A stretch of 11,981 bases of DNA from PALSA-1355 sp031400775 (GCA_031400775.1 JANNQN010000234.1:1-11981); one strand, 5' to 3'; counted from the stretch's first letter, positions 1 through 7,850 are shown. The notes: a model not told the origin generated them from the sequence alone. A program made the numbers and translations.

Positions 1-1
1 C

Positions 2-727
2 AGCTACACGCGTATGGCCATCGGCTCGGCAAAGCTTTGCGGCATTCAGTTGGTCGACAACTTTAACTATCCCTACTCGGCAATCTCGCCCGTCGATTTC
101 TGGAATCGCTGGCACATGTCGCTATCGCGCTGGATTCGCGACTACCTGTTCTTTCCACTGCTCGGAAAGAAAGCCACCTTGAGCGCCATGTGCCGTGCGG
201 CCCTGATCTCGATGACGCTATGCGGCATCTGGCACGGGGCCGGCTGGCCGTTTTTGCTGTGGGGTTTTTATCACGGTTGCCTGATCGCCGGCTATCACAT
301 TTTGACCTACCGGCAGCGCACCGCGCCACCTACGGCCGTCGCGGAGCCCGAAAGCGCGGCAGCGCCGCTGCGGCGGCTGGTGGCGCTCTTGACCACGTTC
401 GGCCTGGTGTCGCTGGGCTGGATTCTATTTCGCTCGGCCACCACCGCCCAGGCGCTGGGATTGGTCGAGCGAGCGCTCATGCCGTGGGAGTATTCCTATC
501 GGGCCCTTTCCGGAACGTTCTATCTGCATGCCGCCATGTTGACCCTGGCCGTTTGGGCCGCGCCGCTGGCCGCGCGATGGTTCGTTCGCACAGCTAGCGC
601 CGACGGCACTCCCACCGAGGGCGGCTTCGTCTATTGGACCGCGCAGGGCGGCCTCGTGGGCGCCATGCTCGTGCTGTGCTTGATCTATCTCCGCGGACAG
701 ACCGCCTTCATCTACTTCCAATTCTAA
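2..727 (+). CDS. MBOAT-family O-acyltransferase, C-terminal part (left-truncated)
   Basis: This is an integral membrane acyltransferase of the AlgI/DltB (MBOAT) type, which moves an acyl group from a carrier across the membrane onto an extracytoplasmic glycan. The reading frame is open from the first bases of the window, so the N-terminal half is missing; 241 residues are visible. Family landmarks are clear: the 'MAIG' helix, 'ENFN.PY'-like 'DNFNYPY' (19-25), 'DFWNRWHMSLSRWIRDY' (32-48) with His38, and 'GIWHGAGWPFLLWGFYHG' (75-92). His78 matches the conserved MBOAT histidine. Further hydrophobic segments follow, and the end 'FIYFQF' is typical of AlgI-like proteins. The next gene begins 29 bp after the stop. 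The carrier protein and adenylating enzyme next door suggest the donor is an acyl-ACP. Family assignment is firm; the acyl group and acceptor are inferred. Confidence 0.93.
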   Translation, partial: SYTRMAIGSAKLCGIQLVDNFNYPYSAISPVDFWNRWHMSLSRWIRDYLFFPLLGKKATLSAMCRAALISMTLCGIWHGAGWPFLLWGFYHGCLIAGYHILTYRQRTAPPTAVAEPESAAAPLRRLVALLTTFGLVSLGWILFRSATTAQALGLVERALMPWEYSYRALSGTFYLHAAMLTLAVWAAPLAARWFVRTASADGTPTEGGFVYWTAQGGLVGAMLVLCLIYLRGQTAFIYFQF

Positions 728-756
728 AGATCGAGAGCGTCCGCTCTCCGCAACCC

Positions 757-2448
757 GTGACCAACGAAGACATCATCAGTTGCGTGCTGAGACATGCCGA
801 TCGCATGGGTGAGCGGACTTGCGTGCAGACGTTTTCGCGGCGCACGAAACCCCAGGCCCGCACCTACGGCCAGATTGCCGACGCCGCGGCCCGCGCGGCT
901 GCGTTCTTCCATGAGCACGGCCTGCGCGCGGGCGATGTGGTCGTGCTGGTCGGCACGCATCACATCGACTTTTACGCAACCTGGCTGGGCTGCGCTTGGC
1001 TGGGGGCGATTCCCACCGTGTTGGCCGAACCCAGCGTGCGCGTTGCCAAGGAGATCTATTGGTCCCGGCTCGGCGAATTGTTGGCCCGAATCGGCGCCTG
1101 GGGATTGGCGGCCGACCCCAAGTTGAAAATCGAAGACAGCTTGCTGGCCGTGCCCAACACGTTCCGTTACGACCAGATCGCCGCCGGCTCGGGCCCAATT
1201 CCGGCCCGAGTCGCTTGCCGGCCGGCCGATACGATGCTCTTGCAGCACTCCTCGGGCACGACCGGCTTGCACAAAGGGGTCATGCTCTCGCACGAAGCTG
1301 TTTGGCGGCATGCCGAAAATTACAATCAAGATTTGAAGATGGGCGACCAGGACGTCATCGCCAGTTGGCTGCCACTGTACCACGACATGGGCTTCATCGC
1401 CTGCTTCATCACGCCGCTGCTGTTGGGCGTGGAAGTCGTTTGGTTGTCGCCATTCGAATGGGTCGCCAATCCCGCGCTATTGCTCGACGCCGTCAGTCGT
1501 CATCGGGCCACGCTCGCCTGGCTCCCCAATTTCGCCTTCGCGTTCTTGGCGCAGCGAGCCAAGGCCGAGCCGGGTCAATACGATCTCTCGAGCCTACGCT
1601 CGGTGATCAATTGCTCGGAACCGGTCAGCCAAGAGGCGATGGACGCGTTTGCGAAGCGGTTCGCCGGCGATGGACTTTCTCCGGCCGCGCTGGCGACTTG
1701 CTACGCGATGGCCGAAAACGTCTTCGCTGTCACGACGTCCTCGGCCGACTGCCCTCCGCGGTATCGGCGCGTCGACCGTACCGTCTGGCACAACCACCAC
1801 CGCTCCGAAGTGGTCGACGCAAGTGACGAGCACCCCGTCGTCCACGTCAGCAACGGCCGCTGCGTTGCCGATTGTGAAGTACGCATCGTCGCCGACGACG
1901 GTCGCCCATTGCCGGCCGGCGAGGCGGGACAAATTCTTGTCCGCTCATCGTTCTTGTTCACCGGCTACTTCCGCCGAGACGATCTCAACACGGCCCTGTT
2001 CGACGCCGAAGGATTCTTCAACACCGGCGACTTGGGCTATCTCGACGAGGATGGGCATCTCTACGTCACCGGTCGGGCCAAAGATCTGGTGATTATCGGC
2101 GGGCGCAATGTCTATCCGCAGGACGTCGAACAGGTGGTCAACCAGGTGAGCGGCGTGCACGCAGGCCGTGTGGTCTCGTTCGGCGTGCCGATGTTCGAAA
2201 TGGGCACTGAGGGTCTGGTGGTGCTGGTCGAGAGCGACGAGCCCGAGACGGCGTGGGACGAGATCGCCGCTCAGGTTCGCATTTCCGTGCCGGCACGGCT
2301 GGATATCGACCTGGCCGACGCCCGCGTGGTGCCGCGAGGCAAGCTGCGCAAGAGCACGAGCGGGAAATTGGCCCGCGGCGGCAACCGCGAGTGGTATTTA
2401 AGTGGTACATTTGGAACAATTCCCCCCACGATCTCGACCCAAGAGTGA
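757..2448 (+). CDS. Acyl-AMP ligase, fatty acyl-AMP ligase (FAAL)-like
   Basis: This is an ANL-superfamily enzyme (563 aa) expected to activate a carboxylic acid as acyl-AMP and pass it to the ACP encoded just downstream. Visible motifs are the P-loop 'LLQHSSGTTGLHKGVMLSHE' (161-180), 'LPLYHDMGF' (205-213), 'CYAMAENVF' (315-323), 'FNTGDLGYLDEDGHLYVTGR' (421-440), 'GGRNVYPQDVE' (448-458) and the A10-type 'KSTSGKLAR' with catalytic Lys537. The 'GRN.YPQD.E' and 'YHDMG' signatures and the length favour FAAL over DltA or a CoA ligase, but the FAAL-specific insertion cannot be judged by eye. The GTG at 757 was chosen because it lies just after the MBOAT stop. Starting the frame at 634 would overlap MBOAT by 94 bp with unrelated sequence. 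No strong ribosome binding site is seen. The ACP gene follows after 8 bp. The substrate acid is unknown. Confidence 0.92.
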   Translation: MTNEDIISCVLRHADRMGERTCVQTFSRRTKPQARTYGQIADAAARAAAFFHEHGLRAGDVVVLVGTHHIDFYATWLGCAWLGAIPTVLAEPSVRVAKEIYWSRLGELLARIGAWGLAADPKLKIEDSLLAVPNTFRYDQIAAGSGPIPARVACRPADTMLLQHSSGTTGLHKGVMLSHEAVWRHAENYNQDLKMGDQDVIASWLPLYHDMGFIACFITPLLLGVEVVWLSPFEWVANPALLLDAVSRHRATLAWLPNFAFAFLAQRAKAEPGQYDLSSLRSVINCSEPVSQEAMDAFAKRFAGDGLSPAALATCYAMAENVFAVTTSSADCPPRYRRVDRTVWHNHHRSEVVDASDEHPVVHVSNGRCVADCEVRIVADDGRPLPAGEAGQILVRSSFLFTGYFRRDDLNTALFDAEGFFNTGDLGYLDEDGHLYVTGRAKDLVIIGGRNVYPQDVEQVVNQVSGVHAGRVVSFGVPMFEMGTEGLVVLVESDEPETAWDEIAAQVRISVPARLDIDLADARVVPRGKLRKSTSGKLARGGNREWYLSGTFGTIPPTISTQE

Positions 2449-2456
2449 ACCGAACG

Positions 2457-2705
2457 ATGGATGTTCCCATGGATGCAATCCTGGGCGTGATACGCGACTT
2501 TGTCGAGCGCAAGCGCGGCAAGCCTGCCCAGGGAATCGGACCGAACACGGCGCTGTTGCGCGACGGGTATCTGGATAGCTTCGCTCTGGTGGAACTGATC
2601 GCGGAGCTCGAAAAGCAACTCGCCATCAGCCTGCCCGACGGTTCGTTGATACCCGAGGACTTCGAAACGCCGCAAGTGCTCTACAACCGCTTGCAGGAGC
2701 TGTAA
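2457..2705 (+). CDS. Acyl carrier protein
   Basis: An 82-aa phosphopantetheine-binding carrier protein. The modification site is 'LLRDGYLDSFALVELI' with Ser41 as the expected attachment point; this is the usual D-S motif but with Phe rather than Leu after the serine. The rest fits a four-helix ACP: acidic and amphipathic, with 'DFETPQVLYNRLQEL' as the last helix. The ATG at 2457 lies 8 bp after the ligase stop; a second in-frame ATG at 2469 would remove four residues. This dedicated ACP is probably the acceptor for the acyl-AMP made by the upstream ligase and the donor for the MBOAT, as DltC is for DltA and DltB. The last codons and the stop lie inside a short direct repeat that recurs before the next gene. 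Confidence 0.93.
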   Translation: MDVPMDAILGVIRDFVERKRGKPAQGIGPNTALLRDGYLDSFALVELIAELEKQLAISLPDGSLIPEDFETPQVLYNRLQEL

Positions 2706-2796
2706 AACTTGGCTTCACCCTGGATGATTTCATCCGGTAGCATTTTCTGTCGCACGTTGGTTCTGCAGGAGCTATAAAACCTTGGCCGCTCCCTCG
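2692..2796 (+). repeat. Imperfect 33-bp direct repeat spanning the ACP stop and the aminotransferase start
   Basis: Copy 1 (2692-2723) covers the end of the ACP gene. Copy 2 (2764-2796) covers the ribosome binding site and start of the aminotransferase. Both contain TGCAGGAGCT, then A/G, then TAAAAC, TTGGC and CCCT; 27 of 33 aligned columns agree, with one gap. In both copies the sequence also reads Leu-Gln-Glu-Leu-stop in the ACP frame, exactly 72 bp apart. The 40 bp between the copies (2724-2763) is not repeated and contains a small GGATG/CATCC hairpin at 2722-2735. Confidence 0.8.
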
Positions 2797-4044
2797 ACCC
2801 GACCCGCTGTGCCGCCGGCCGCCGCCGCCGAGAGCGTGCCATTTTTCCGCCCGTCGATCGGCGAGGCCGAGATCGCCGAAGTGGTCAATTGCCTGCGCTC
2901 TGGCTGGCTGACGAGTGGGCCGACGACCAAGCGGTTCGAGGCGAATTTCGCCGCCGCCGTCGGCGCCAAGCATGCCGTGGCCCTCAACTCGGCCACCGCA
3001 GCGCTGCACCTGGCAACCGAGGCGCTGGGGCTAGCGCGTGGCCAGGGCGTGCTCGTGCCGACCATGACATTTGCCGCCACGGCCGAAGTCGTGCGTTATC
3101 AGGGCGCCACGCCGATCCTGGTCGATTGCGATCCGCACACCTTCAACATGGACCTGGAAGACGCCGAGCGCAAGATCGCGTTGGCGCAGTCGGGCAAGCT
3201 GCCCGCCGCGGACGGAGAAAAGCTGGAAGTCTGCGGCATGATTCCGGTACACGTCGGCGGGCTGATGATGGACATGTCGGCTGTCAACGCCCTGGCAAAA
3301 CGGCACGGGCTGTGGGTCGTCGAAGACGCGGCGCACGCGTTTCCGGCGGCCTGGCGACCCTCGGCGCAGGACCCGTGGCAGAGATGTGGCGAAGGCACGA
3401 GCGCCGTCAGTTGCTTTTCGTTCTATGCCAACAAGACAATCACCACCGGCGAAGGGGGCATGGCCGTCACCAACGACGCGGCGCTAGCCGATCGCATGCG
3501 AATGATGTCGCTGCACGGCCTGTCGCACGACGCCTGGGGCCGCTACTCCGGCGGCGGAAGCTGGGACTATCAAATCGTCGAGGCCGGCTACAAATACAAT
3601 CTGACCGACATTGCGGCGGCGATCGGCGTACACCAGTTGGAACGGGCCGAGGCCATGCGAGTCGAACGCGAATCGATCGCCCGCGCCTACCTGGAAGAGC
3701 TTGGTGATCTCGCCGAGGTCGAGCTGCCGATCGTGCCGGAAAACCGCATTCACGCCTGGCACTTGTTCCCCGTGCGCTTGCGGCTGGCGAAGCTGGCCAT
3801 CGATCGCAGCGAGTTCATCACAAAACTAAAAGCCGCGGGCGTGGGCTGTTCGGTCCATTGGCGACCGCTGCACTTGCATCCGTACTATCGCGACCGCTTC
3901 GGCTGGACCAGCCAGCAGTTTCCGGTGGCCTCGCCGCTGTGGGAGCGATTGGTGAGCTTGCCCCTGTTTCCCGGCATGCAACTGGCGGAACGGGCGCACG
4001 TGGTTCGCGTCGTCCGCGACTTGTGCGTGCAGAACCGCGAGTGA
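2782..4044 (+). CDS. DegT/DnrJ/EryC1/StrS-family sugar aminotransferase
   Basis: A 420-aa PLP-dependent enzyme of the family that aminates keto sugars bound to nucleotides, usually with glutamate as amino donor. Landmarks are 'GWLTSGPTTKRFE' (41-53), 'ALNSATAALHLA' (67-78), 'VPTMTFAAT' (92-100), 'VVEDAAHAFPA' (179-189, Asp182 to the pyridine nitrogen) and 'CFSFYANKTITTGEGGM' (211-227), where Lys218 is the expected Schiff-base lysine. The start is a TTG at 2782 preceded by AGGAG at 2767-2771 with a 10-nt spacer; the 20-residue Ala/Pro-rich N-terminus before 'VPFFRPSIGEAE' is probably disordered. It overlaps the next gene by 4 bp (GTGA). The likely role is to make a 3- or 4-amino sugar for the glycan built by this operon; the exact sugar cannot be read from the sequence. 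Confidence 0.93.
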   Translation: MAAPSTRPAVPPAAAAESVPFFRPSIGEAEIAEVVNCLRSGWLTSGPTTKRFEANFAAAVGAKHAVALNSATAALHLATEALGLARGQGVLVPTMTFAATAEVVRYQGATPILVDCDPHTFNMDLEDAERKIALAQSGKLPAADGEKLEVCGMIPVHVGGLMMDMSAVNALAKRHGLWVVEDAAHAFPAAWRPSAQDPWQRCGEGTSAVSCFSFYANKTITTGEGGMAVTNDAALADRMRMMSLHGLSHDAWGRYSGGGSWDYQIVEAGYKYNLTDIAAAIGVHQLERAEAMRVERESIARAYLEELGDLAEVELPIVPENRIHAWHLFPVRLRLAKLAIDRSEFITKLKAAGVGCSVHWRPLHLHPYYRDRFGWTSQQFPVASPLWERLVSLPLFPGMQLAERAHVVRVVRDLCVQNRE

Positions 4045-5369
4045 GCTCGAACGCCGCACTTCCTGCTGCCGAACGCTTGCCCGCGGATGCGTCGCAATCG
4101 CATCCTGGCAGGACGATCTGCGGCTACCTGGCCGTGGCGCTCGTGCCCTTGGCGCTGCTTGCTGACACGGCCGTGTCGATGGCCCGTGGCTGGACCGTTG
4201 AATCGCGGCTGGATCGCGCCGCCCTAATCGCATTGGCCGTCTGGCTGACGATCGGTACGGGGCTGGCTCTGCTGCCCGCCGGCCGCCGCTTCTACTCGCG
4301 GCGATTTCCGCAGTTGGCACTGGCAAGCGCGAGCATGCTGCTGGCTTGGGCTCTCGCCGAGTTGGCGCTCGGTCCGGCGCTTGCGCAAATTGCCGAGCCG
4401 TTTCATGGCCGGCGACCGGGCCTGGAGTTCGTCTATCGCCCGGCCGCGGGAATCATGCGCGACGTGGGGGGCGAAGCTCGCGTGAAGTTCAACTCGTGGG
4501 GCGTGCGCGGCGACGAACCGCCGCCGCGCAGTGCGGCGTATCGCATTTTGTGTCTGGGGGGCAGCTCGACCGCTTGCACTTATCTGGACGACTCGAAGAC
4601 CTGGCCCGAGCGTCTCGAGCAAGATTTGAATGCGGCCCAACTGAATCGCCAGTTCTGGGTCGGTAACGCCGGGCTGCCGGGCTATCGCAGTGATGGACAT
4701 CGGCAGTTTTTGGAAGAGTCGCCGCTGGTCGAACAGGTCGATTGCGTCGTCGTGCAAGCCGGAATCAACGACTTCATGGCGTGCCTGGCCGGGCCGCGTC
4801 CCGCGCCCCCCTGGTGGCCGCGGTCGCGAATCTGGCAAACGGCGAGCATGTTAGCACGGCGCGTTGCCGATCCCGGCACGGTGGTCGAGGACACGGCCGG
4901 TTCGGTTTACGTGCGGCGGCGGGCGATCCGCCAGTCCGCCCAGATCGATCCCCAGCCGCCCGAGCTTGCCGCCTGCCTCGACGAATTCAAGACAAACCTG
5001 GAGCGTACGGTCGACATCTGCCGGCAAAGAAACGTACGCTTGATCTTGACGACCCAGCCGGTCTTGTGGCGGAACGATTTGGATACCGAGAACGAGGCGC
5101 TCTTGTGGTTCGGCCAGTTGCGCGACGGGCGGTTTCTCTCGGTTGACCAGTTGCGGCAAGGGATGGATCGGTACAACGACGTCCTGCGGGCCGTGTGCAA
5201 GGAACATGATGTTGAGTTGATCGACCTCGCGCCGCTCGACGGAGACGCCAGCGTGTTCTACGACGATTGCCATTTCACGGAAACCGGCGCAGGCCGCGTC
5301 GCGGCGCTAGTGGCCGAGTGGTTCGCCGCGCACCAATCGCCGCCTGGGAGCAAGGACGGCCGATCATGA
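4041..5369 (+). CDS. Membrane-anchored SGNH/GDSL hydrolase-like protein
   Basis: A 442-aa protein with about three N-terminal transmembrane segments (roughly 26-48, 59-80, 92-114) and an SGNH domain predicted to lie outside the cytoplasm. Catalytic blocks are visible: 'ILCLGGSSTAC' (169-179) with nucleophile Ser175, 'NAGLPGY' (209-215, oxyanion Gly), 'QAGINDF' (239-245, Asn243) and 'YDDCHFTETG' (407-416), giving Asp408 and His411. The triad therefore looks intact. The family includes esterases and the acyl-transfer partners of MBOAT proteins (DltD, AlgX/AlgJ). In this operon it may complete acyl transfer to, or remove acyl groups from, the glycan. The GTG start at 4041 overlaps the aminotransferase stop (GTGA), and its own stop overlaps the next start (ATGA), implying translational coupling on both sides. 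An upstream extension would run through the aminotransferase and was rejected. Confidence 0.88.
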   Translation: MSSNAALPAAERLPADASQSHPGRTICGYLAVALVPLALLADTAVSMARGWTVESRLDRAALIALAVWLTIGTGLALLPAGRRFYSRRFPQLALASASMLLAWALAELALGPALAQIAEPFHGRRPGLEFVYRPAAGIMRDVGGEARVKFNSWGVRGDEPPPRSAAYRILCLGGSSTACTYLDDSKTWPERLEQDLNAAQLNRQFWVGNAGLPGYRSDGHRQFLEESPLVEQVDCVVVQAGINDFMACLAGPRPAPPWWPRSRIWQTASMLARRVADPGTVVEDTAGSVYVRRRAIRQSAQIDPQPPELAACLDEFKTNLERTVDICRQRNVRLILTTQPVLWRNDLDTENEALLWFGQLRDGRFLSVDQLRQGMDRYNDVLRAVCKEHDVELIDLAPLDGDASVFYDDCHFTETGAGRVAALVAEWFAAHQSPPGSKDGRS

Positions 5370-7195
5370 CCGCCATCCTGGGCATCTCAGCCTTTTATCA
5401 CGACTCGGCGGCGGCGCTGGTGGTCGACGGCCGGATCGTTGCGGCCGCCCAGGAAGAGCGATTCACCCGCAAGAAACACGATGAGGGATTTCCGAAGCAC
5501 GCGATCGACTATTGCCTGGCCGAAGCCGGCTTGAGCGCCGAGGCGATCGACTACGTGGGCTTTTACGATAAGCCGCTAATGAAATTCGAGCGGCTGCTGG
5601 AGACCTACCTGGCGGTCGCGCCGCGCGGGTTTCGTTCGTTCCTGCACGCCATGCCCCCTTGGCTGCGTCAAAAACTTTACCTGCCGCGCGAGCTCAACCG
5701 CGGCTTGGACCACAAGTATCGCAAGCGATACGTGTTCACCGAGCACCACGAATCGCACGCCGCCAGCGCGTTCTTTCCCTCGCCCTTCGACGAAGCGGCC
5801 ATTCTCACGCTCGACGGCGTCGGCGAATGGGCCACGGCCAGCTTCGGCTGGGGACGCGGCAATCGCATCACGCTGACGCACGAGCTGCGCTTTCCACATT
5901 CGTTGGGACTGCTGTATTCGGCGTTCACTTACTTCTGCGGTTTTCGGGTCAATTCGGGTGAGTACAAGTTGATGGGCCTGGCGCCCTATGGCGAGCCGAA
6001 ATATGCCGAGTTGATCCTGGACAAACTGGTCGATCTTAAGCCCGACGGCTCGTTCCGCATGGACATGCGGTACTTCAACTATTGCCAGGGGCTGACCATG
6101 ACCTCGGCCGCGTTCGACCGGCTGTTTGGCGGGCCGCCGCGCCAGCCCGAGTCGCCGCTGACCCAGCGCGAGATGGACATCGCGGCCTCGATTCAACTTG
6201 TGACCGAAGAAATCATGCTGCGGATCGCGCGGCACGTTCATCGTCAGACGGGCATGAGCAACCTGTGTCTGGCGGGCGGCGTGGCGCTGAACTGCGTCGG
6301 CAACGGTCGCGTGCTCCGCGAAGGGCCGTTCGAAAATATCTGGATACAACCGGCCGCCGGTGACGCGGGCGGAGCGCTCAGCGTGGCACTATTCATTTGG
6401 CATCAATTGCTGGGCCAGCAGCGCATCGCGGTTCCGCACGACAGCCAGTCCGGATCGCTGCTGGGTCCTGCGTTCGAGCCCGCGGAGATCCGTGCGTTTC
6501 TCGATCGCGTCGGCGCCGACTACGTCGAGTGCGATTCGGACGAAGCTCTCTGCGACCAGGTTGCCGATTTATTGGCCGCCGAGAAAGTTGTGGGCTGGTT
6601 TCAGGGACGCATGGAGTTTGGCCCCCGCGCCCTGGGCGCCCGCAGCATTTTGGGCGATGCCCGTAGCCGGCAGATGCAGTCGGTGATGAATTTGAAAATC
6701 AAATTCCGCGAATCGTTCCGGCCGTTCGCGCCGTCGGTGCTGGAAGAGCATGCGAGCGAATACTTCGAATTGCCGCCCGGACATGAAAGTCCTTATATGC
6801 TGCTGGTGGCGCTGGTGCAGTTGGAGCAAAGGATCACGTCGGTAGCCGGCACGGCGGCTCAGGGGCTGGACAAGCTCAAGACTTGCCGTTCGACGATTCC
6901 GGCGGTCACGCACGTCGACTATTCGGCCCGCGTGCAAACCGTCGACGCCGAGCGTCATGGGCGGTATCGTCAGCTTCTCGAACGCTTCCACGCCAAGACC
7001 GGCTGCCCGGTGTTGATCAACACCAGCTTTAACGTGCGTGGCGAACCGATCGTGTGTACTCCGGCCGAAGCGTATCGCTGTTTCCTGTCGACGCATATCG
7101 ACGCCTTGGTGCTGGAGCGGTTCGTGCTGGTGAAGAAGCCGGCGGCGGCGACTCTGGAAAACGAATCCTACTTGAGCCAATTCAGCCTGGACTAG
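5366..7195 (+). CDS. Carbamoyltransferase, NodU/CmcH/TobZ family
   Basis: A 609-aa O-carbamoyltransferase expected to use carbamoyl phosphate and ATP to carbamoylate a hydroxyl, here probably on a sugar. The N-terminal Kae1-like domain shows 'ILGISAFYHDSAAALV' (4-19), 'AQEERFTRKKHD' (28-39), 'TEHHESHAASAFF' (125-137) with candidate metal-binding histidines 127/128/131, 'LTLDGVGEWAT' (148-158) and 'CLAGGVALNCVGNG' (301-314). The C-terminal domain shows 'GRMEFGPRALGARSILGD' (414-431), 'FRPFAPSVL' (451-459) and 'PVLINTSFNVRGEPIVC' (548-564). Length and motif order match the full-length family. The ATG at 5366 overlaps the preceding stop (ATGA). SxtJ- and DUF5989-family genes follow directly, as known near other carbamoyltransferases of this type. 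The enzyme class is secure; the acceptor is unknown. Confidence 0.95.
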   Translation: MTAILGISAFYHDSAAALVVDGRIVAAAQEERFTRKKHDEGFPKHAIDYCLAEAGLSAEAIDYVGFYDKPLMKFERLLETYLAVAPRGFRSFLHAMPPWLRQKLYLPRELNRGLDHKYRKRYVFTEHHESHAASAFFPSPFDEAAILTLDGVGEWATASFGWGRGNRITLTHELRFPHSLGLLYSAFTYFCGFRVNSGEYKLMGLAPYGEPKYAELILDKLVDLKPDGSFRMDMRYFNYCQGLTMTSAAFDRLFGGPPRQPESPLTQREMDIAASIQLVTEEIMLRIARHVHRQTGMSNLCLAGGVALNCVGNGRVLREGPFENIWIQPAAGDAGGALSVALFIWHQLLGQQRIAVPHDSQSGSLLGPAFEPAEIRAFLDRVGADYVECDSDEALCDQVADLLAAEKVVGWFQGRMEFGPRALGARSILGDARSRQMQSVMNLKIKFRESFRPFAPSVLEEHASEYFELPPGHESPYMLLVALVQLEQRITSVAGTAAQGLDKLKTCRSTIPAVTHVDYSARVQTVDAERHGRYRQLLERFHAKTGCPVLINTSFNVRGEPIVCTPAEAYRCFLSTHIDALVLERFVLVKKPAAATLENESYLSQFSLD

Positions 7196-7201
7196 AAAAG
7201 C

Positions 7202-7621
7202 ATGGCTTTGATCGAAATCAAGCGAGACCCGACGCCCCGCGAGGTTCGCCAGTTTGCGCTCTTGGCCTTGCCGGCCTTCTGCTTGCTGCTGGCTGGGCTA
7301 AGCCTGGTGCGCTTCGCCTCGTGGCCGGCAGCCCTGCTGCTAACGGGCGCTGCGCTTGTCAGCGCGGCGCTGGGCGTGCTGCGGCCACGTTGGATGCGGG
7401 CTGTGTTGATCGCCTGGATGTGGGCGGCCTGGCCGATCGGTTGGGTCGTTTCGCACTTGCTGATGGCAATCATCTATTATTTGGTGATCGCGCCGATTGG
7501 TCTGATCATGCGGGCCCTGGGTCGCGATCCGCTCCAGCGGCGGTTGGACCGCGACGCGACCACCTACTGGACGCCGCGCGAGCAAGAGATCGATTCGGAT
7601 CGTTACTTCCGCCAGTTCTAA
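7202..7621 (+). CDS. SxtJ-family small membrane protein
   Basis: A 139-aa membrane protein with a short charged N-terminus ('LIEIKRDPTPREVRQF'), hydrophobic segments at about 17-34, 40-58 and 66-103, and a cytosolic-looking tail. The region 'YYLVIAPIGLIMRALGRDPL' followed by 'YW..RE' and the ending 'DRYFRQF' matches, from memory, the SxtJ family first named in saxitoxin clusters, whose biochemical role is not established. It starts 6 bp after the carbamoyltransferase stop and is followed after 16 bp by DUF5989, the usual companion order. A role in anchoring or assisting the carbamoyltransferase at the membrane is inference only. The ATG start has only a weak upstream purine stretch. Confidence 0.85.
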   Translation: MALIEIKRDPTPREVRQFALLALPAFCLLLAGLSLVRFASWPAALLLTGAALVSAALGVLRPRWMRAVLIAWMWAAWPIGWVVSHLLMAIIYYLVIAPIGLIMRALGRDPLQRRLDRDATTYWTPREQEIDSDRYFRQF

Positions 7622-7637
7622 ACGCGAGGGACCGACC

Positions 7638-7850
7638 TTGTCAGGTTTGAACGACGAGCAGCAGCAAGCACGGCGCTTTGCCGATGAAGCGGGCCGCAAA
7701 CGGCGTGGCGCGGTCGGCGAGCTGGCCGACTTCTTGCGCCACAACAAGAAGTGGTGGCTCACGCCGATCATCGTCATGCTGCTGGTGGTCGGCGCCCTGG
7801 TGATTCTGGGGGGCACCGCCGCGGCCCCGTTCATTTACACGTTGTTTTAG
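7638..7850 (+). CDS. DUF5989-family small membrane protein
   Basis: A 70-aa protein with one transmembrane segment (about 41-58) and a conserved C-terminus ending 'APFIYTLF'. The core 'ELADFLRHNKKWWLTPII' followed by a hydrophobic stretch is the DUF5989 pattern (usually about 50 aa); here there is an additional, charged N-terminal stretch of about 25 residues. The TTG start at 7638 is supported by a GAGGG ribosome binding site at 7626-7630 with a 7-nt spacer. Function is unknown. The family is typically found next to SxtJ and a NodU/CmcH-type carbamoyltransferase, exactly as here. Confidence 0.85.
   Translation: MSGLNDEQQQARRFADEAGRKRRGAVGELADFLRHNKKWWLTPIIVMLLVVGALVILGGTAAAPFIYTLF

Noticed and set aside
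634..756. Upstream extension of the acyl-AMP ligase to 634
   Set aside because: It would overlap the MBOAT gene by 94 bp with sequence unlike the family's N-terminus; GTG at 757 fits the gene spacing.
2722..2735. GGATG/CATCC hairpin after the ACP gene as a terminator
   Set aside because: Only 5-6 bp with a tiny loop and no T-tract, inside a tight operon; more likely incidental.
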